A program made the translations under genes and the position numbers. The notes under the pieces are model-generated. The model saw only the letters and a program-made list of their open reading frames with translations. It ran no database searches and had not been told where the DNA came from. From Melitaea cinxia (Eukaryota; Arthropoda; Insecta; Lepidoptera; Nymphalidae), in NCBI RefSeq assembly GCF_905220565.1, contig NC_059398.1:992001-1056000 (forward strand): 64,000 nucleotides of DNA. Reading direction: 5' to 3'. This document shows, one piece after another, positions 12,050-21,432 of the stretch (the first letter of the stretch is position 1; each line of letters starts with the position of its first letter).

Positions 12050-12130
12050 AATGTATTTGCTCGCAAACAATAAAAAAGTTGGTTTAAGTTACATTGTCCA
12101 GAAATAGAACGTAGGTAGACGAAAATAGTC
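12050..12130 (-). repeat. RepE fragment
   Basis: tgtatttgctcgcaaacaat and gtaggtagacgaaaatagtc match the left part of the reverse-oriented RepE copy at 62,610. Confidence 0.45.
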
Positions 12131-12842
12131 TAATAAATAAGCGTTAGTAGACATAACCCAAAAAGTACTACATTTCAAGTCTAAGACATATATTCACAAT
12201 ATGTATTTGTCAATATTATGCTAAATTTATTTATTTTTATTTATTTATTTATTTTATAGGCAATCCGACAACGTTATGTTACAATATAATGTACAAATAT
12301 GGCCAAAATAGGATCACACTGATATTTAAAGATATTAATCTTTATAAAATACATAACTAGACACTATATTTAAAAAATAACAGAAAGTAATGAAAAGTAA
12401 ACGGCTATGTTCCGTCCCCTCCACTGCAGTTAGAGGTGAGTTAAGACATGAAAAGGTGAATGTGTGTTCGTGTAGGTGTGTGCATGTAAGACGAAGGTGT
12501 ATTAGTGTGGGTTTGTGTATAAAAAATAAAAATATTGTTAGTGTTAGTGTGGGTTTGTGTATAAAAAATAAAATATCTGTAGGTGCTAGTTTTGAATATT
12601 TTTGACGATATTACGAAAAATGCATCATTTTGATTTCTTTTTTAAAAAGTTGAATTATAACAAACACATATCATCATACTATTACTATTGTCCATAATAG
12701 CAGATTCGTCCATACTTTACAGTGCAAATCTAAATCTAAGTAAGTCTAAACGCAAATTTGACAGCTGTATTTCACCCAGCCAACAGTAACAGCTAAGTAT
12801 GGTTTATTTTATTATAAAAATCCTTGTTCATTAGTTACTGAT

Positions 12843-12843
<1 letters not shown>

Positions 12844-12932
<89 letters not shown>
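12844..12932. repeat. (AT)n microsatellite, about 90 bp
   Basis: Near-uninterrupted AT dinucleotide tract, self-complementary, with one taata interruption. Length is probably polymorphic. Confidence 0.95.
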
Positions 12933-12937
<5 letters not shown>

Positions 12938-13372
12938 AAACATAAATCCACAGCTTCTAAATTAAATTATTCGTTTTCCTGCCAGAACATTTGAGTTTTT
13001 TTTTTAAGTTTTTAAGTTAATTGTCGTGATATTGTGACAAATCACTGACCATCGTTTTAAGAATGGGTAAGGTGACTTTAGTATCGTGTCAACATCCTCG
13101 AGTTGTTTGTCGTTTTGGTGTTTTTTTATTGTTTCAATCTTATATACCTGATTTGTCTTAATTTTTTTTTAAATCTTTATTTTTATATTTATGATTATAA
13201 ATATATGAAGAGTTGATCGCTTTTAGGTTATTGTTATAAGTTTTAAATGATTTATTGTGTATTTTTGCTATTACTCTAAAAAGTTTCGACATTTGTCCAT
13301 ATGTATGTATCCATGTTTTTTTTACATTTTTTTGTATTTTTTTAAAATTATTGTTTATAAGTTAGAAGCGTG

Positions 13373-13733
13373 TTATGCAATCGGTCCCGGTTGTTAACCT
13401 ATGATACACCTGATAGCGATCGTTACTCATAGTAGGGAATATATCCACCAACCCCCAATGGAGCAACGTAGTGGATTAAGCTCTGACTCTACTTTTACTT
13501 TTTTTTCTCTATATAATTTAGTTTTGTTTACATTTATTTTATGAACTTTATTCATCTTGTTTTATTTTATTATTATTATTATTATTTGTATTAATATTTT
13601 AGTCATTAAGTCTGCAATGTTTGTGATGTCCTAAATAAATATATTTTTCTTTCTTTCTTTCTTTCCTTCTCCTACATGGAGAAAGAGGCCTATGCCCAGC
13701 AGTGGGATCATACAGGCTGAAGCGTTTAGATGA
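13373..13733 (+). repeat. SINE C 3' part split by a LINE-tail-like insert
   Basis: 13,373-13,494 carries tgatagcgatcgttactcat and gtggattaagctctga. The rest resumes at about 13,665 with ccttctcctacatgg, gaggcctatgcccagcagtg and acaggctga. The ~170 bp between ends in ctaaataaatatattt plus a TTCT run, typical of a LINE 3' end, so it appears to be a short 5'-truncated insertion into the SINE. Confidence 0.65.
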
Positions 13734-13769
13734 ATAGTATAATTAATATCTTTATGTAACCTGTTTATT

Positions 13770-13930
13770 AGTAACTAGCAGCGATACGCGGTTTGACTCT
13801 CATAATTTCTGATCCTGTGGGAATGTCGGGATAAAGTGTAGCTAATATGCTATCTCCAGCTATCTACATACCAAGTTTCATTATTATCGGTCCAGTAGAC
13901 TAAATTGAATTTCAAAAACGTTTCGCGAGC
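13770..13930 (+). repeat. Dispersed retroelement-like fragment
   Basis: Starts ctagcagcgatacgcggttt and contains taccaagtttcattattatc, the degenerate remnant style seen at 56,395 and 59,262. Confidence 0.4.
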
Positions 13931-14454
13931 ATGATAACTAATGCTAATTTGAATATAAACCTGCGATCGTTTTATCTAGTACTTAAATTATTTATCAACT
14001 AGACCACACTATAAAATAATTCTATAAATAACATTAATTGTGTACATGGTTGATAAAATTAGCAATAATTTTTATGACTAATTTTTATCTTAATGCAATT
14101 TGAAATATTTAAATGTTAATGTATATAAGTTGTGTTTAATTTTATTTATTTGTTTTATTGTATGTATTAATTGGTTCTTTATCTTTTATGCAATTTAATA
14201 ATATAATAGAAAATATGGCAACGCTTTTGTTAAAATGGCGCTTACTGCGATTGTTACCGAACTCCCGGCGTTTATGAGACATTGCAGACAACATGGTGGC
14301 GTGTAGCCCTGTAAAGGCGAAAGTATATCACGTAATATTCCTTTATTATAGTTAATTATAGTGTAAACATTATAATTCCTTAGAAAAACCTTAGTATATT
14401 TGCAAGTAAGAGTCGAAGATTGCTATATTTTACAAGTGTGTGGCTACGGTACTA
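13931..14454. other. AT-rich spacer with an ATGGCGC patch
   Basis: A GC-richer patch at about 14,230-14,320 includes aaaatggcgcttactgcga and aacatggtggcgtg. Nothing else recognised. Confidence 0.3.
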
Positions 14455-14745
14455 AAGAATATAGCCACCCTCTCTCTTCCCGTGGGTGTCGTAAGAGGCG
14501 ACTAAGGGATAACACAGTTCCACTACCACCTTGGAACTTAAAAAGCCGACCGGTGGCGGGATAACCATTCAACTGCTGGCTTTGAAATACACAGGCCGAA
14601 GACGGGCAGCAGCGTCTTCGGTGCGACAAAGCCAGTACTGCGGTCACCAACTGCACTGACTATGAGCAACATACATGAGTTCACGCTATTTTTGGCGTAA
14701 ACTTGTGGAGGCCTATGTCCAGCAGTGGACTGTATAGGCTGTAAT
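14455..14745 (+). repeat. RepD, retroelement 3' segment with RTE-like tail
   Basis: Contains cttcccgtgggtgtcgtaag, ggcgactaagggataac, gggcagcagcgtcttcgg and tgcggtcaccaac, and ends ggaggcctatgtccagcagt plus ataggctg. The left part recurs at 37,725 and 60,562, and the right part at 56,762 (reverse) and 62,946. The tail matches the RTE ORF2 end. Confidence 0.7.
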
Positions 14746-14944
14746 GATATTTTACAAGTAAGATTCAAGGCTTGCATACGCGGCGACTCTCACCAACCTC
14801 AATCTGCTACATTGCGAATAGGCTATGCCGGCAAACGTGGCTATACTGTGGTATGTTCAAAGGAGTCAAGTCTTATGACAGTGGATTAGAACTTTTACCC
14901 GTGATTAAATTACAGAACTTAAATATAGATAATATATATGGTAT

Positions 14945-15055
14945 GTAACCCGCAGTGGACCAGTGTAGTGGATTGAGCTCTGACTCTTCTCCTAGAAGCC
15001 TGTCCACACGTAAAAGAGGCCTATGCCCAGCAGTGGGAGGTTATAGGCTAAATAA
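14945..15055 (+). repeat. SINE C 3' fragment
   Basis: Contains gtggattgagctctgactct, tctcct, and gaggcctatgcccagcagtg followed by ataggct. Confidence 0.65.
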
Positions 15056-15540
15056 TTTAGTAAATAAAAGTGTGTCTCAAATACCGCATCCAAATCATAA
15101 TGATGTATTCCTGAGTTGTGATGTAATTAATAGCGCGTAGGATTGACGCGCGCCTGATTACTGTGCGACCGACCGAGCACCTGTGGATTTATTGACCTCG
15201 GGACAGCGCGGAGTTTCTCATGAAACGAGACTAGGAAAATGATTTTTTCCTCGAGATTGAGGCAGGTTTTGGGCAATTATTACTTGGGTAATTAAGTACT
15301 GAATAATAGTAGGTACATTTTTTAAGTCAAAGTAAGTGTAAGTAAAAGTGATAATCAATAACTTGACTCAAATTAATTTTTTAAAATTTTTTTTAAATAT
15401 TATAGAAATTTATTTATTGTAATTTTTTTTTATTTAACAAAAGAAAAATTAATTTTAATTTTGAACACAAATATATACTATATAAAAAGCATAACATAAA
15501 ACTAAATACAAAACAAACGCATATAAAGGATATCACTTCT

Positions 15541-15554
15541 AACTCGTGACCTCT
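15541..15554. repeat. Target-site duplication, left copy, of the helicase LINE
   Basis: aactcgtgacctct occurs here and again at 18,886-18,899 directly after an A-run, the layout expected for target-primed reverse transcription. The first two A bases could come from the tail, leaving at least 12 bp of duplication. Confidence 0.92.
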
Positions 15555-15555
15555 G

Positions 15556-16221
15556 CCTTCGTGTATCTGCGATCCGAATTGTGAGGAGACAGTTCTGCAT
15601 GTTATACTGGACTGTCCGAGATTTAGTAAGGATAGGCTGGATCTGGAACTCAAACTCCAGACCAAACTTGAGCAGACCTCGCTCCATACCATCCTGGAGA
15701 GCGAAACAAACAGAACTGTCTTCCTCACATTCGCGAGAAAGGCCGTCAATATAGCCACAAAAAGGAACAGCACGACCGCTCCACCACCTGCTGTAATACC
15801 CACGCAGAGCGCTAACACCGTCGTCCACGCAAGACACACACACGCAACACACGCCCAAACACACAACGCACAACCACAAACACAACAAAACTGTGTCCAA
15901 CAAGCCACCCAGAGTAACAGCTCAACGGGTCCGCGGATGACTCCTGGCCGCACCCTTCTGGGTCAAATAACAAAGGCCATGCCCTCCTCGCTGCAGAAGC
16001 TGTTCAGGAATAGAGCCGACCAAAACGCACCTCCGCAACCGACCCACAGCGGGATGACACAATCCTCGCTTAGCGAAGGGAACGGAAGCGAAGAAGTGGG
16101 AATTAAAACCAGATGCGTGGCTCTGTTCATGGACAGCGAAGTAGAGAGGATGGGAATAAGTTTCTGTCGTTCCGAAGGACGCGATCGGCTGGGGATTCGC
16201 CGGGGCTCGCTTTACTGTTAA
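15556..16221 (+). CDS. R1-type LINE ORF2 C-terminus, zinc knuckle (partial, 5'-truncated)
   Basis: The open frame begins at the insertion boundary, so there is no native start. In intact elements ORF2 makes the endonuclease/reverse transcriptase that copies LINE RNA at the target site in the nucleus; only its tail remains. Residues 3-20 form a Cys-rich knuckle, C-x-C-x3-C-x5-H-x4-C, followed by PRF, which matches the C-terminal knuckle of R1/Jockey-type ORF2. Residues ~30-75 are charged and helical in character. Residues ~75-125 form a Thr/His/Gln-rich low-complexity linker. The frame stops at 16,219-16,221, inside the helicase frame. In related elements the helicase is reported as one polypeptide with ORF2, so this stop probably reflects a single-base indel between 16,107 and 16,221. 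I found no classic -1 slippery heptamer there. Confidence 0.82.
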   Translation, partial: PSCICDPNCEETVLHVILDCPRFSKDRLDLELKLQTKLEQTSLHTILESETNRTVFLTFARKAVNIATKRNSTTAPPPAVIPTQSANTVVHARHTHATHAQTHNAQPQTQQNCVQQATQSNSSTGPRMTPGRTLLGQITKAMPSSLQKLFRNRADQNAPPQPTHSGMTQSSLSEGNGSEEVGIKTRCVALFMDSEVERMGISFCRSEGRDRLGIRRGSLYC

Positions 16222-18269
16222 AGGGTAGCACGCAAAAGACAAGTATAAAGCGCACTAAAATCACAGCGCTATCGCAAGAACGGGAGGGCGACTCGACCTA
16301 CCGTCTGGTGCGTTTGAACAACAAATGCATCGCGTTGTTCGAGTGGGGAGAGACGTCCCCCTTCGCGCAGTCTAGTGTGTGGCTACGCCGGTTGAGCGAG
16401 ACCCCCGGTGGAGTCCCCAAAAGAATTAGCGTGGATTCGATGAGGGTCGGATATGATAGAGGTGACGTATCTGATAGGTACGGTTGCCTAATGGCCTCCA
16501 AGTACAGTGAGGTCATAGTCTACGAAGACAGGGGGGAGGATCTCGGATATCTAAGACCGAAATCCATAACACCGACACCTCCTGCATCTCCGACTGTCGA
16601 CGAGTCCACGCTCAGCGGCTCGGAGCGCCTACAGCAACGGATCGAGACCCAGAAGGCAGAGCGAATTAAGGCAAAGGCTGCACCTGAACTGAGCTCGATG
16701 CCACTGGCGACCTTTATCCACGCAACCATCTCTCCAAAACCAGGCAAGCTCCCGCATCACCTCTCTCCCAAAAAGACTGGACAGGGTGAGCGGCAATCGG
16801 CGGCGCTGAGCAGGTTCACCAGAGACAGTAGTCCGAGGCACCCGGAGGCGTCACCGGCCGCTCGTACTAAGGCCGACATGGGACATGTAACACCGCCGAG
16901 ACTTCGACCTGCGACCACACCGCTACAACATGCGGAGAACGCCCTAATCGAGTTCCTGGCGATAATAAAGGCAAACCGCGAGGTAAGCCTTGCCACCTGC
17001 AAAAAGATCATGCAGGCCTACCAGTATGATCACCAAAGATTACTGGAGGTGGAACTCGAGGAAGCCGAAGCGGCCATATACAACAGTGAAACCCGACAAA
17101 CACTCAAGGGCAAGATGTCGGGTAGGTATATGGCAGCGTATAACAGCACTGCAGGCTTCGTGAGCGCAGTCGAGTCGGAGGGGAATGACGAGGAGCCACA
17201 AACCTTCGAAACACCTGAAGGGGACCCAGTGGTGGTAGTGGCCAGATGCACGAAGGTAATGCTGGGAGACCGGATGCTACGGATGGCGAAAACCATCTCA
17301 GGCGACCGGGACGGCTTACTGACCGTGCCCTGGGAACTACCATCACTGGAGTGGATAAACGGGGTACCGGGATGCGGCAAGACAACTCGCATAGTCGGGG
17401 ACTTCGATGAGGACACGGAGGTCGTGATTACGACCACAGTCGAGGCGGCCAAAGACTTGAAAGAAAAACTGGCGCACCGCTACGGCAACAAAGCCAAGCA
17501 AAAGGTGCGCACTATGGCCTCCGTACTAGTTAATGGTTTCAAAGAGGGCTCAAAAATCAACCGCCTAACGGTGGACGAGGCCCTCATGAACCACTTCGGA
17601 GCCATAGTAATGGCCGCCCGACTATCGGGAGCACAGAAGGTGGTCCTCATCGGAGACATAAACCAGCTGCCGTACATCGACAGGGACAACCTGTTCGAAA
17701 TGCGGTACTGCAGACCAACCCAGATAACAACCATCTCGTGCGAGTTGTCATGCACGCATCGTAATCCCAAAGACGTCGCCCTTGCCATCAGCGAAGTTTA
17801 TAAGGACGTGTACAGCTCAAGCTCAAAGATCCGATCTTTGCGAGTGGAGAGCCTCACGGGCGCGCGTATTCCTGCAGGAAGAGACCGGACCTTATACCTG
17901 GTCTTTACGCAAGAGGAGAAGAGGTTGCTGACTGACCAGGGATACGGATCCGGGGAGGGATCGCGCGTCTTAACCATCCACGAGGCGCAGGGCCAGACCT
18001 ACGAGGACGTCATAGTCCTCCAGACGAAGACGAGGAGGCTCAGGATTCACGACAGCGTTTCGCACGCTGTAGTCGCGGTGACTAGACACACCAACACCTG
18101 TGTCTATTACACCGACGACAGGGACGACGCAATTGGTCGCTTTGTGGCAAGGGCAGTGGAGACCACGGACAAGGAAATACTCGAGCACAGTCTCAAGATG
18201 GCGATTCATCATAGAGACGCAGCCGTCACTGAGAGTGTGCTCGATATGTTGAAAACTTTTGGCGTGTGA
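16113..18269 (+). CDS. Virus-like superfamily 1 RNA helicase (LINE-borne)
   Basis: 718 codons without a stop. The C-terminal ~310 residues hold every core motif of the alphavirus-like SF1 helicase (Viral_helicase1 type). Walker A is GVPGCGKT at 417-424 and motif II is VDEA at 487-490. Motif III is LIGDINQLPYI at 512-522, with a CTHRNP block at 545-552. Motif V is TIHEAQGQTYEDV at 621-633 and motif VI is VAVTRHTN at 654-661. This layout is that of tobamo/virga-like replicase helicases, not cellular Upf1/Pif1 types. The expected activity is NTP-driven unwinding of RNA or RNA-DNA. Residues ~150-270 are Pro/Ser-rich and probably disordered, and ~270-340 are helical. The listed start at 16,113 is only the first ATG after an in-frame stop at 16,104. 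It has a weak context, and the true reading probably enters from the upstream ORF2 frame by repair of an indel. The lack of stops over 2.1 kb suggests a young insertion or recent selection on the source element. A role in retrotransposition or in resisting RNA silencing is proposed in the literature, not shown here. Confidence 0.93.
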   Translation: MRGSVHGQRSREDGNKFLSFRRTRSAGDSPGLALLLKGSTQKTSIKRTKITALSQEREGDSTYRLVRLNNKCIALFEWGETSPFAQSSVWLRRLSETPGGVPKRISVDSMRVGYDRGDVSDRYGCLMASKYSEVIVYEDRGEDLGYLRPKSITPTPPASPTVDESTLSGSERLQQRIETQKAERIKAKAAPELSSMPLATFIHATISPKPGKLPHHLSPKKTGQGERQSAALSRFTRDSSPRHPEASPAARTKADMGHVTPPRLRPATTPLQHAENALIEFLAIIKANREVSLATCKKIMQAYQYDHQRLLEVELEEAEAAIYNSETRQTLKGKMSGRYMAAYNSTAGFVSAVESEGNDEEPQTFETPEGDPVVVVARCTKVMLGDRMLRMAKTISGDRDGLLTVPWELPSLEWINGVPGCGKTTRIVGDFDEDTEVVITTTVEAAKDLKEKLAHRYGNKAKQKVRTMASVLVNGFKEGSKINRLTVDEALMNHFGAIVMAARLSGAQKVVLIGDINQLPYIDRDNLFEMRYCRPTQITTISCELSCTHRNPKDVALAISEVYKDVYSSSSKIRSLRVESLTGARIPAGRDRTLYLVFTQEEKRLLTDQGYGSGEGSRVLTIHEAQGQTYEDVIVLQTKTRRLRIHDSVSHAVVAVTRHTNTCVYYTDDRDDAIGRFVARAVETTDKEILEHSLKMAIHHRDAAVTESVLDMLKTFGV

Positions 18270-18419
18270 AGAAATTTGTTTCAGTAAAGAAATAGGGTGT
18301 ACATAAACATATAAAGTTAGTGTTAAATTAAATAGTATTAATTACATATTACAAAACGTGTGCAAAATAATTTTACATGTGTACCAAATTAATTAGGATA
18401 AATTATATAATATTGACTA

Positions 18420-18420
<1 letters not shown>
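18270..18420 (+). other. 3' untranslated segment after the helicase frame
   Basis: AT-rich, about 150 bp between the helicase stop and the long A-tract. No clear polyadenylation hexamer immediately before the A-tract. Confidence 0.6.

Positions 18421-18497
<77 letters not shown>
18421..18497 (+). repeat. Internal 77-bp pure A tract
   Basis: 77 consecutive A residues inside the LINE copy, about 390 bp before the true terminal tail. It could be an old captured poly(A) junction that has expanded, or a simple-repeat expansion. Confidence 0.95.
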
Positions 18498-18501
<4 letters not shown>

Positions 18502-18887
18502 TACTAACAGTAACCTAGGCTAAGTGTATATTGTAAGTAGGCCAGCAGGCCATAAGTGTATATATAAGGTAACTAGGACATAAGTGTACATATACGGTAA
18601 CTAGTATATAAGTGTAAATATAAACTTAGATAATAAAACTGACAGTAGGAATACAAAAAATATATAATATATAGTAATTAATATATATAGAAGTAAATTT
18701 AGTATAACTTTAAATTTTTGGTCGGTGGACTCACGTAGGATTAGAGATACTAAGTCTAGTTTAATTAGTCCTCTAAGTTGCATGTGTAAGTACCAAGTTA
18801 TAGAAACTAACAAACTAATATTGGAATAATAAAAGCACGGGCATTATGAGCCCGTGGATATATATTGTTATATAAAAAAAAAAAAAA
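18498..18887 (+). other. Distal 3' region of the LINE with short repeats and terminal tail
   Basis: Contains three near-copies of a ~30-bp motif (cataagtgtatatataaggt, cataagtgtacatatacggt, tataagtgtaaatataaac) at about 18,550-18,625. A polyadenylation-like aataaa sits at about 18,828. The segment ends in a 13-14 A tail directly abutting the right target duplication. Confidence 0.75.
18836..18856 (+). promoter_or_regulatory. 3'-terminal stem-loop of the LINE RNA
   Basis: cacgggc, loop attatga, gcccgtg: a 7-bp perfect stem just before the tail. R1/R2-type reverse transcriptases recognise 3' structure, so this could be the RT entry signal. A similar gggc/gccc hairpin followed by cgcggat is at 61,419-61,440. 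Function is inference. Confidence 0.55.
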
Positions 18888-18899
18888 CTCGTGACCTCT
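18886..18899. repeat. Target-site duplication, right copy, of the helicase LINE
   Basis: Second copy of aactcgtgacctct, matching 15,541-15,554. Confidence 0.92.
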
Positions 18900-19724
18900 T
18901 TCAGATAATACTTTCCAATTTGACAGACCAGTCAGTTTAGATTAAAAAAAATAAAAAAAATAAAGAATAGAAAAAAAAACATGTACGTATTTATACCCAC
19001 GATAAAAAATACAACGCAATTAGATTGAGGCGTCAATTACACATTAAAAAATCAAATATGTTTGTACGTACATAATTGTCAAAATTTGATAGGCACAGGG
19101 TTAACAGCGAAGTATATCTGATCTCGACGTAGACCTCAATAAACCAGCAAAAGATACGAGTCGGTTCTGAGCCTCAATGTTTCATAACTCGAATCTACAT
19201 ACAGTTGTAAAGTGTAAGACGAATTTTGAGCTGCCGGTGTACTAAATTCCACGTAGATGCTCGGATGCAAAGCAATAAATATATCGGTTGAGGGGTTGGC
19301 AGGACGGTGAATAAACATGAATACTCTTCGTACGGTGCCGGCGAGAAAAAGTGTAAACCGTGTGGCATCGTTTCGACGATTATATTTTGAAATGAAACTT
19401 TTATTCTATCGCGCCAACATTTTTCTTTCATCTATCGCATGTCGCATAACAGCAGGCGCGGAGTGGGGATAAAGTGAAAAGGCCAATATGGCGGCTACCA
19501 TAGCTCGCATCAGCTGACCGTGTAGCATTTATATTCTCGCTTATTCGTGCAAATGTTCCACGGTATTTAAATGCCTATAAACCGAAAAAAAATTACTTGC
19601 CTTATGGTTTCATAAAATCACACAATTAATTTTTTGTATTATTGTTTTGTTTTTAATATCAATAATAAAACATTTTTTTCGTTTATGTTTATTATTTCAT
19701 TATTATTATATTTGAGTGTTATAT
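18900..19724. other. Spacer with one ATGGCGGC block
   Basis: Poly-A-rich left end. GC-richer 19,440-19,530 contains agcaggcgcggagtggggat and caatatggcggctacca (ATGGCGGC at 19,488). Confidence 0.35.
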
Positions 19725-19805
19725 TAGGGAATATATCCGCCAACCCGCAATGGAGCAGTGGAGAATTAAGCTCCTATCCTACCCTCATATAGAGATGCCT
19801 AAGAG
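19725..19805 (+). repeat. SINE C 3' fragment
   Basis: ttagggaatatatccgccaa, cccgcaatggagcag and gaattaagctc match the SINE C body. Its end is decayed. Confidence 0.6.
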
Positions 19806-19984
19806 ATGAGATGATTCAGTCTATATAGTTAAACGGAGAGATGTTATCATGTTACAGTAGACTGAATAAAAAGTTATCGATAATTGAGTGTGTATGTATA
19901 ATAATTGCTTTTTTTGCGACTATAACATAATTGCATTCATTGTTTTTATTCCATCTTATTTCGTGTATTTATGGATTTAGTTTT

Positions 19985-20105
19985 TTTTATTCAATTAGTT
20001 TGACAAACAAGCTTACCATCACGGCTCGTCTGATGGTAAGCGATTACCATAGCTTATAGACGCCTCCGAAACAAGAAGCATCGTAAGGGTGTTGCCGACC
20101 CAAAA
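19985..20105 (-). repeat. RepB fragment
   Basis: Contains cgtctgatggtaagcgatta, ccatagcttatagacgcc and gttgccgacccaaaa. Confidence 0.65.
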
Positions 20106-20885
20106 TAAAAACTTAAAAAAAATAGATAAAAGAATTGGAAATTTGGTTTATAAATATCGAGAATAGTTCCAAGCTATAAGGAGTATAAGGCATCAATATA
20201 CGACTAATATTACGTTAAATATAAATGCCAAGACAGGTGGAACAGCGCGGATTGTCCAGTCTTAGTAAAAAAAGGCACTCATGTAGCTAAGTAATACTGT
20301 CTCGCGGTGTATTCGTTCGCTCGCAAGACAGGCCTCACTCAATATCGGATATTGTTCTTGCAAATGAGTATTTATGTCATCGTTTGTATAAAATGTGCCC
20401 CGATGTGGCTCGAACGCGTTTTTCCCGCTATCGCGAAGTGTCTCGGCTTTGTTTATCGAAGAAACTTCCAGAATATTTTCCTTCTTCGAATTTGTTGGTT
20501 TTCCGAAGGTCGTAGATTGTTGATTATTTTTTCTTTTTTGTTTCTTGTTATATTCAATTAACTGTCCGTATCTACATTGAAGATGAAGATGTTGCGTTTG
20601 TTTTCTTTTAACTTTTTTTCTTTAAGATTTCAAAATCAACGAGAACTTGGAGAGTATGCCCACTCTTTACACAAGAATGTAACGGATACACATAAATATC
20701 TGTTACATGTCTTCTTTAGTGTTTCTTCTGTCATACACCGTGTGTTGTTTCTTAGAAATAGCTTACAAATATCTATACATATAACAAAGGAGGTATGGTA
20801 GGGAAGTCAAAACTGTACATATAATTTTTTTTTTAAAAGAATACTTGGGGTGTGATCTACAATCGATACCGAAGCCAAAAATAGG
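20106..20885. other. Spacer with weak open frames, nothing recognised
   Basis: 20,300-20,560 has an 84-codon frame and a denser GC stretch (gatgtggctcgaacgcg), but no motif I know. Confidence 0.3.
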
Positions 20886-21212
20886 GTTTTTAGAATTTTT
20901 GTCTGTTTGTCTGTTGTCCGGGATAAACTCAAAAAGTACTGCATGGATTTACTTCAAATTTGGCACGAATAATACGCACGATTAAGAAGTCGGGTCAACA
21001 TATACGCTACATATTAGCACGCTATCACCTACGGGGAACGAGCCGTGAACCTTTATTTCTTCAACGCATTCTGTAATAACGTGTAATCTAACGACGCATA
21101 TCTGAATGTTGTTATAAGCTAACTTCACACTATAAATAAAGACATTCTGTAGTATATTTAGTATCAGCATTGCACCCGTGCGAAGCCGGGGTGGCTCGTT
21201 AGTTATAATAAT
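20886..21212 (+). repeat. Dispersed retroelement-like repeat
   Basis: tttgtctgtttgtctgttgt, aaatttggcacgaataatac and the end cgaagccggggtggctcgtt match the general lepidopteran tailed-repeat style. Confidence 0.5.
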
Positions 21213-21432
21213 AAATAAATATCTACACAATACACACACGGGCGTCTGTTCCTAAAGTAAGCAACTTAATGCTTGTGTTATAGGTAACAGCCGACATTTT
21301 TTTTTTTCGATAAACATACTTATAAATAATGGATATATAATATATTACACCCAGACTCAGGGTGGGAATCGAACTCACAGCCCTCGGAGTAGAAAGCAGG
21401 GTCACTACAAACTGCGCCAACGGGCTAGTCAA
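21213..21432 (-). repeat. SINE A copy, full length
   Basis: Reverse orientation: gtaagcaacttaatgcttg, acacccagactcagg, ggaatcgaactcaca and cgccaacgggcta. The tRNA-like head is at the right end, with an inverted B-box of type gaatcgaac. Confidence 0.8.

Larger units (their letters stand above)
15555..18887 (+). mobile_element. 5'-truncated R1-type LINE carrying a virus-like SF1 helicase
   Basis: About 3.33 kb bounded by a 12-14-bp target duplication and a terminal A-run (18,874-18,887). It holds, in order: the last 221 codons of an ORF2 starting at the zinc knuckle, an overlapping 718-codon helicase frame, a 77-A tract, about 390 bp of further 3' sequence and a short hairpin before the tail. 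The coding part is far more GC-rich than the flanks, marking it as an arrival. No reverse transcriptase or endonuclease is present, so this copy cannot move itself. From memory, R1 LINEs with a tobamovirus-like SF1 helicase fused to ORF2 are reported from insects, and this copy fits that group. R1 family members usually target 28S rDNA; this one is not in rDNA, so it belongs to a less site-specific branch or landed off-target. Confidence 0.9.

Noticed and set aside
12844..12932. Replication origin or attachment site at the long AT tract
   Set aside because: It is a plain dinucleotide microsatellite. Nothing around it supports a special role.
15414..15953. 179-codon minus-strand open frame with many Cys and Val
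   Set aside because: It is antisense to the ORF2 C-terminus, crosses the LINE insertion boundary and has no family motif.
16298..18212. Several minus-strand frames of 70-140 codons
   Set aside because: Antisense shadows of the helicase frame, produced by its GC-rich codons.
16113..18269. Free-standing endogenous RNA virus copy or a cellular helicase gene
   Set aside because: The unit is joined to an R1 ORF2 end and shares one target duplication and tail with it. The motifs are of viral SF1 type, not Upf1 or Pif1, and there are no introns.
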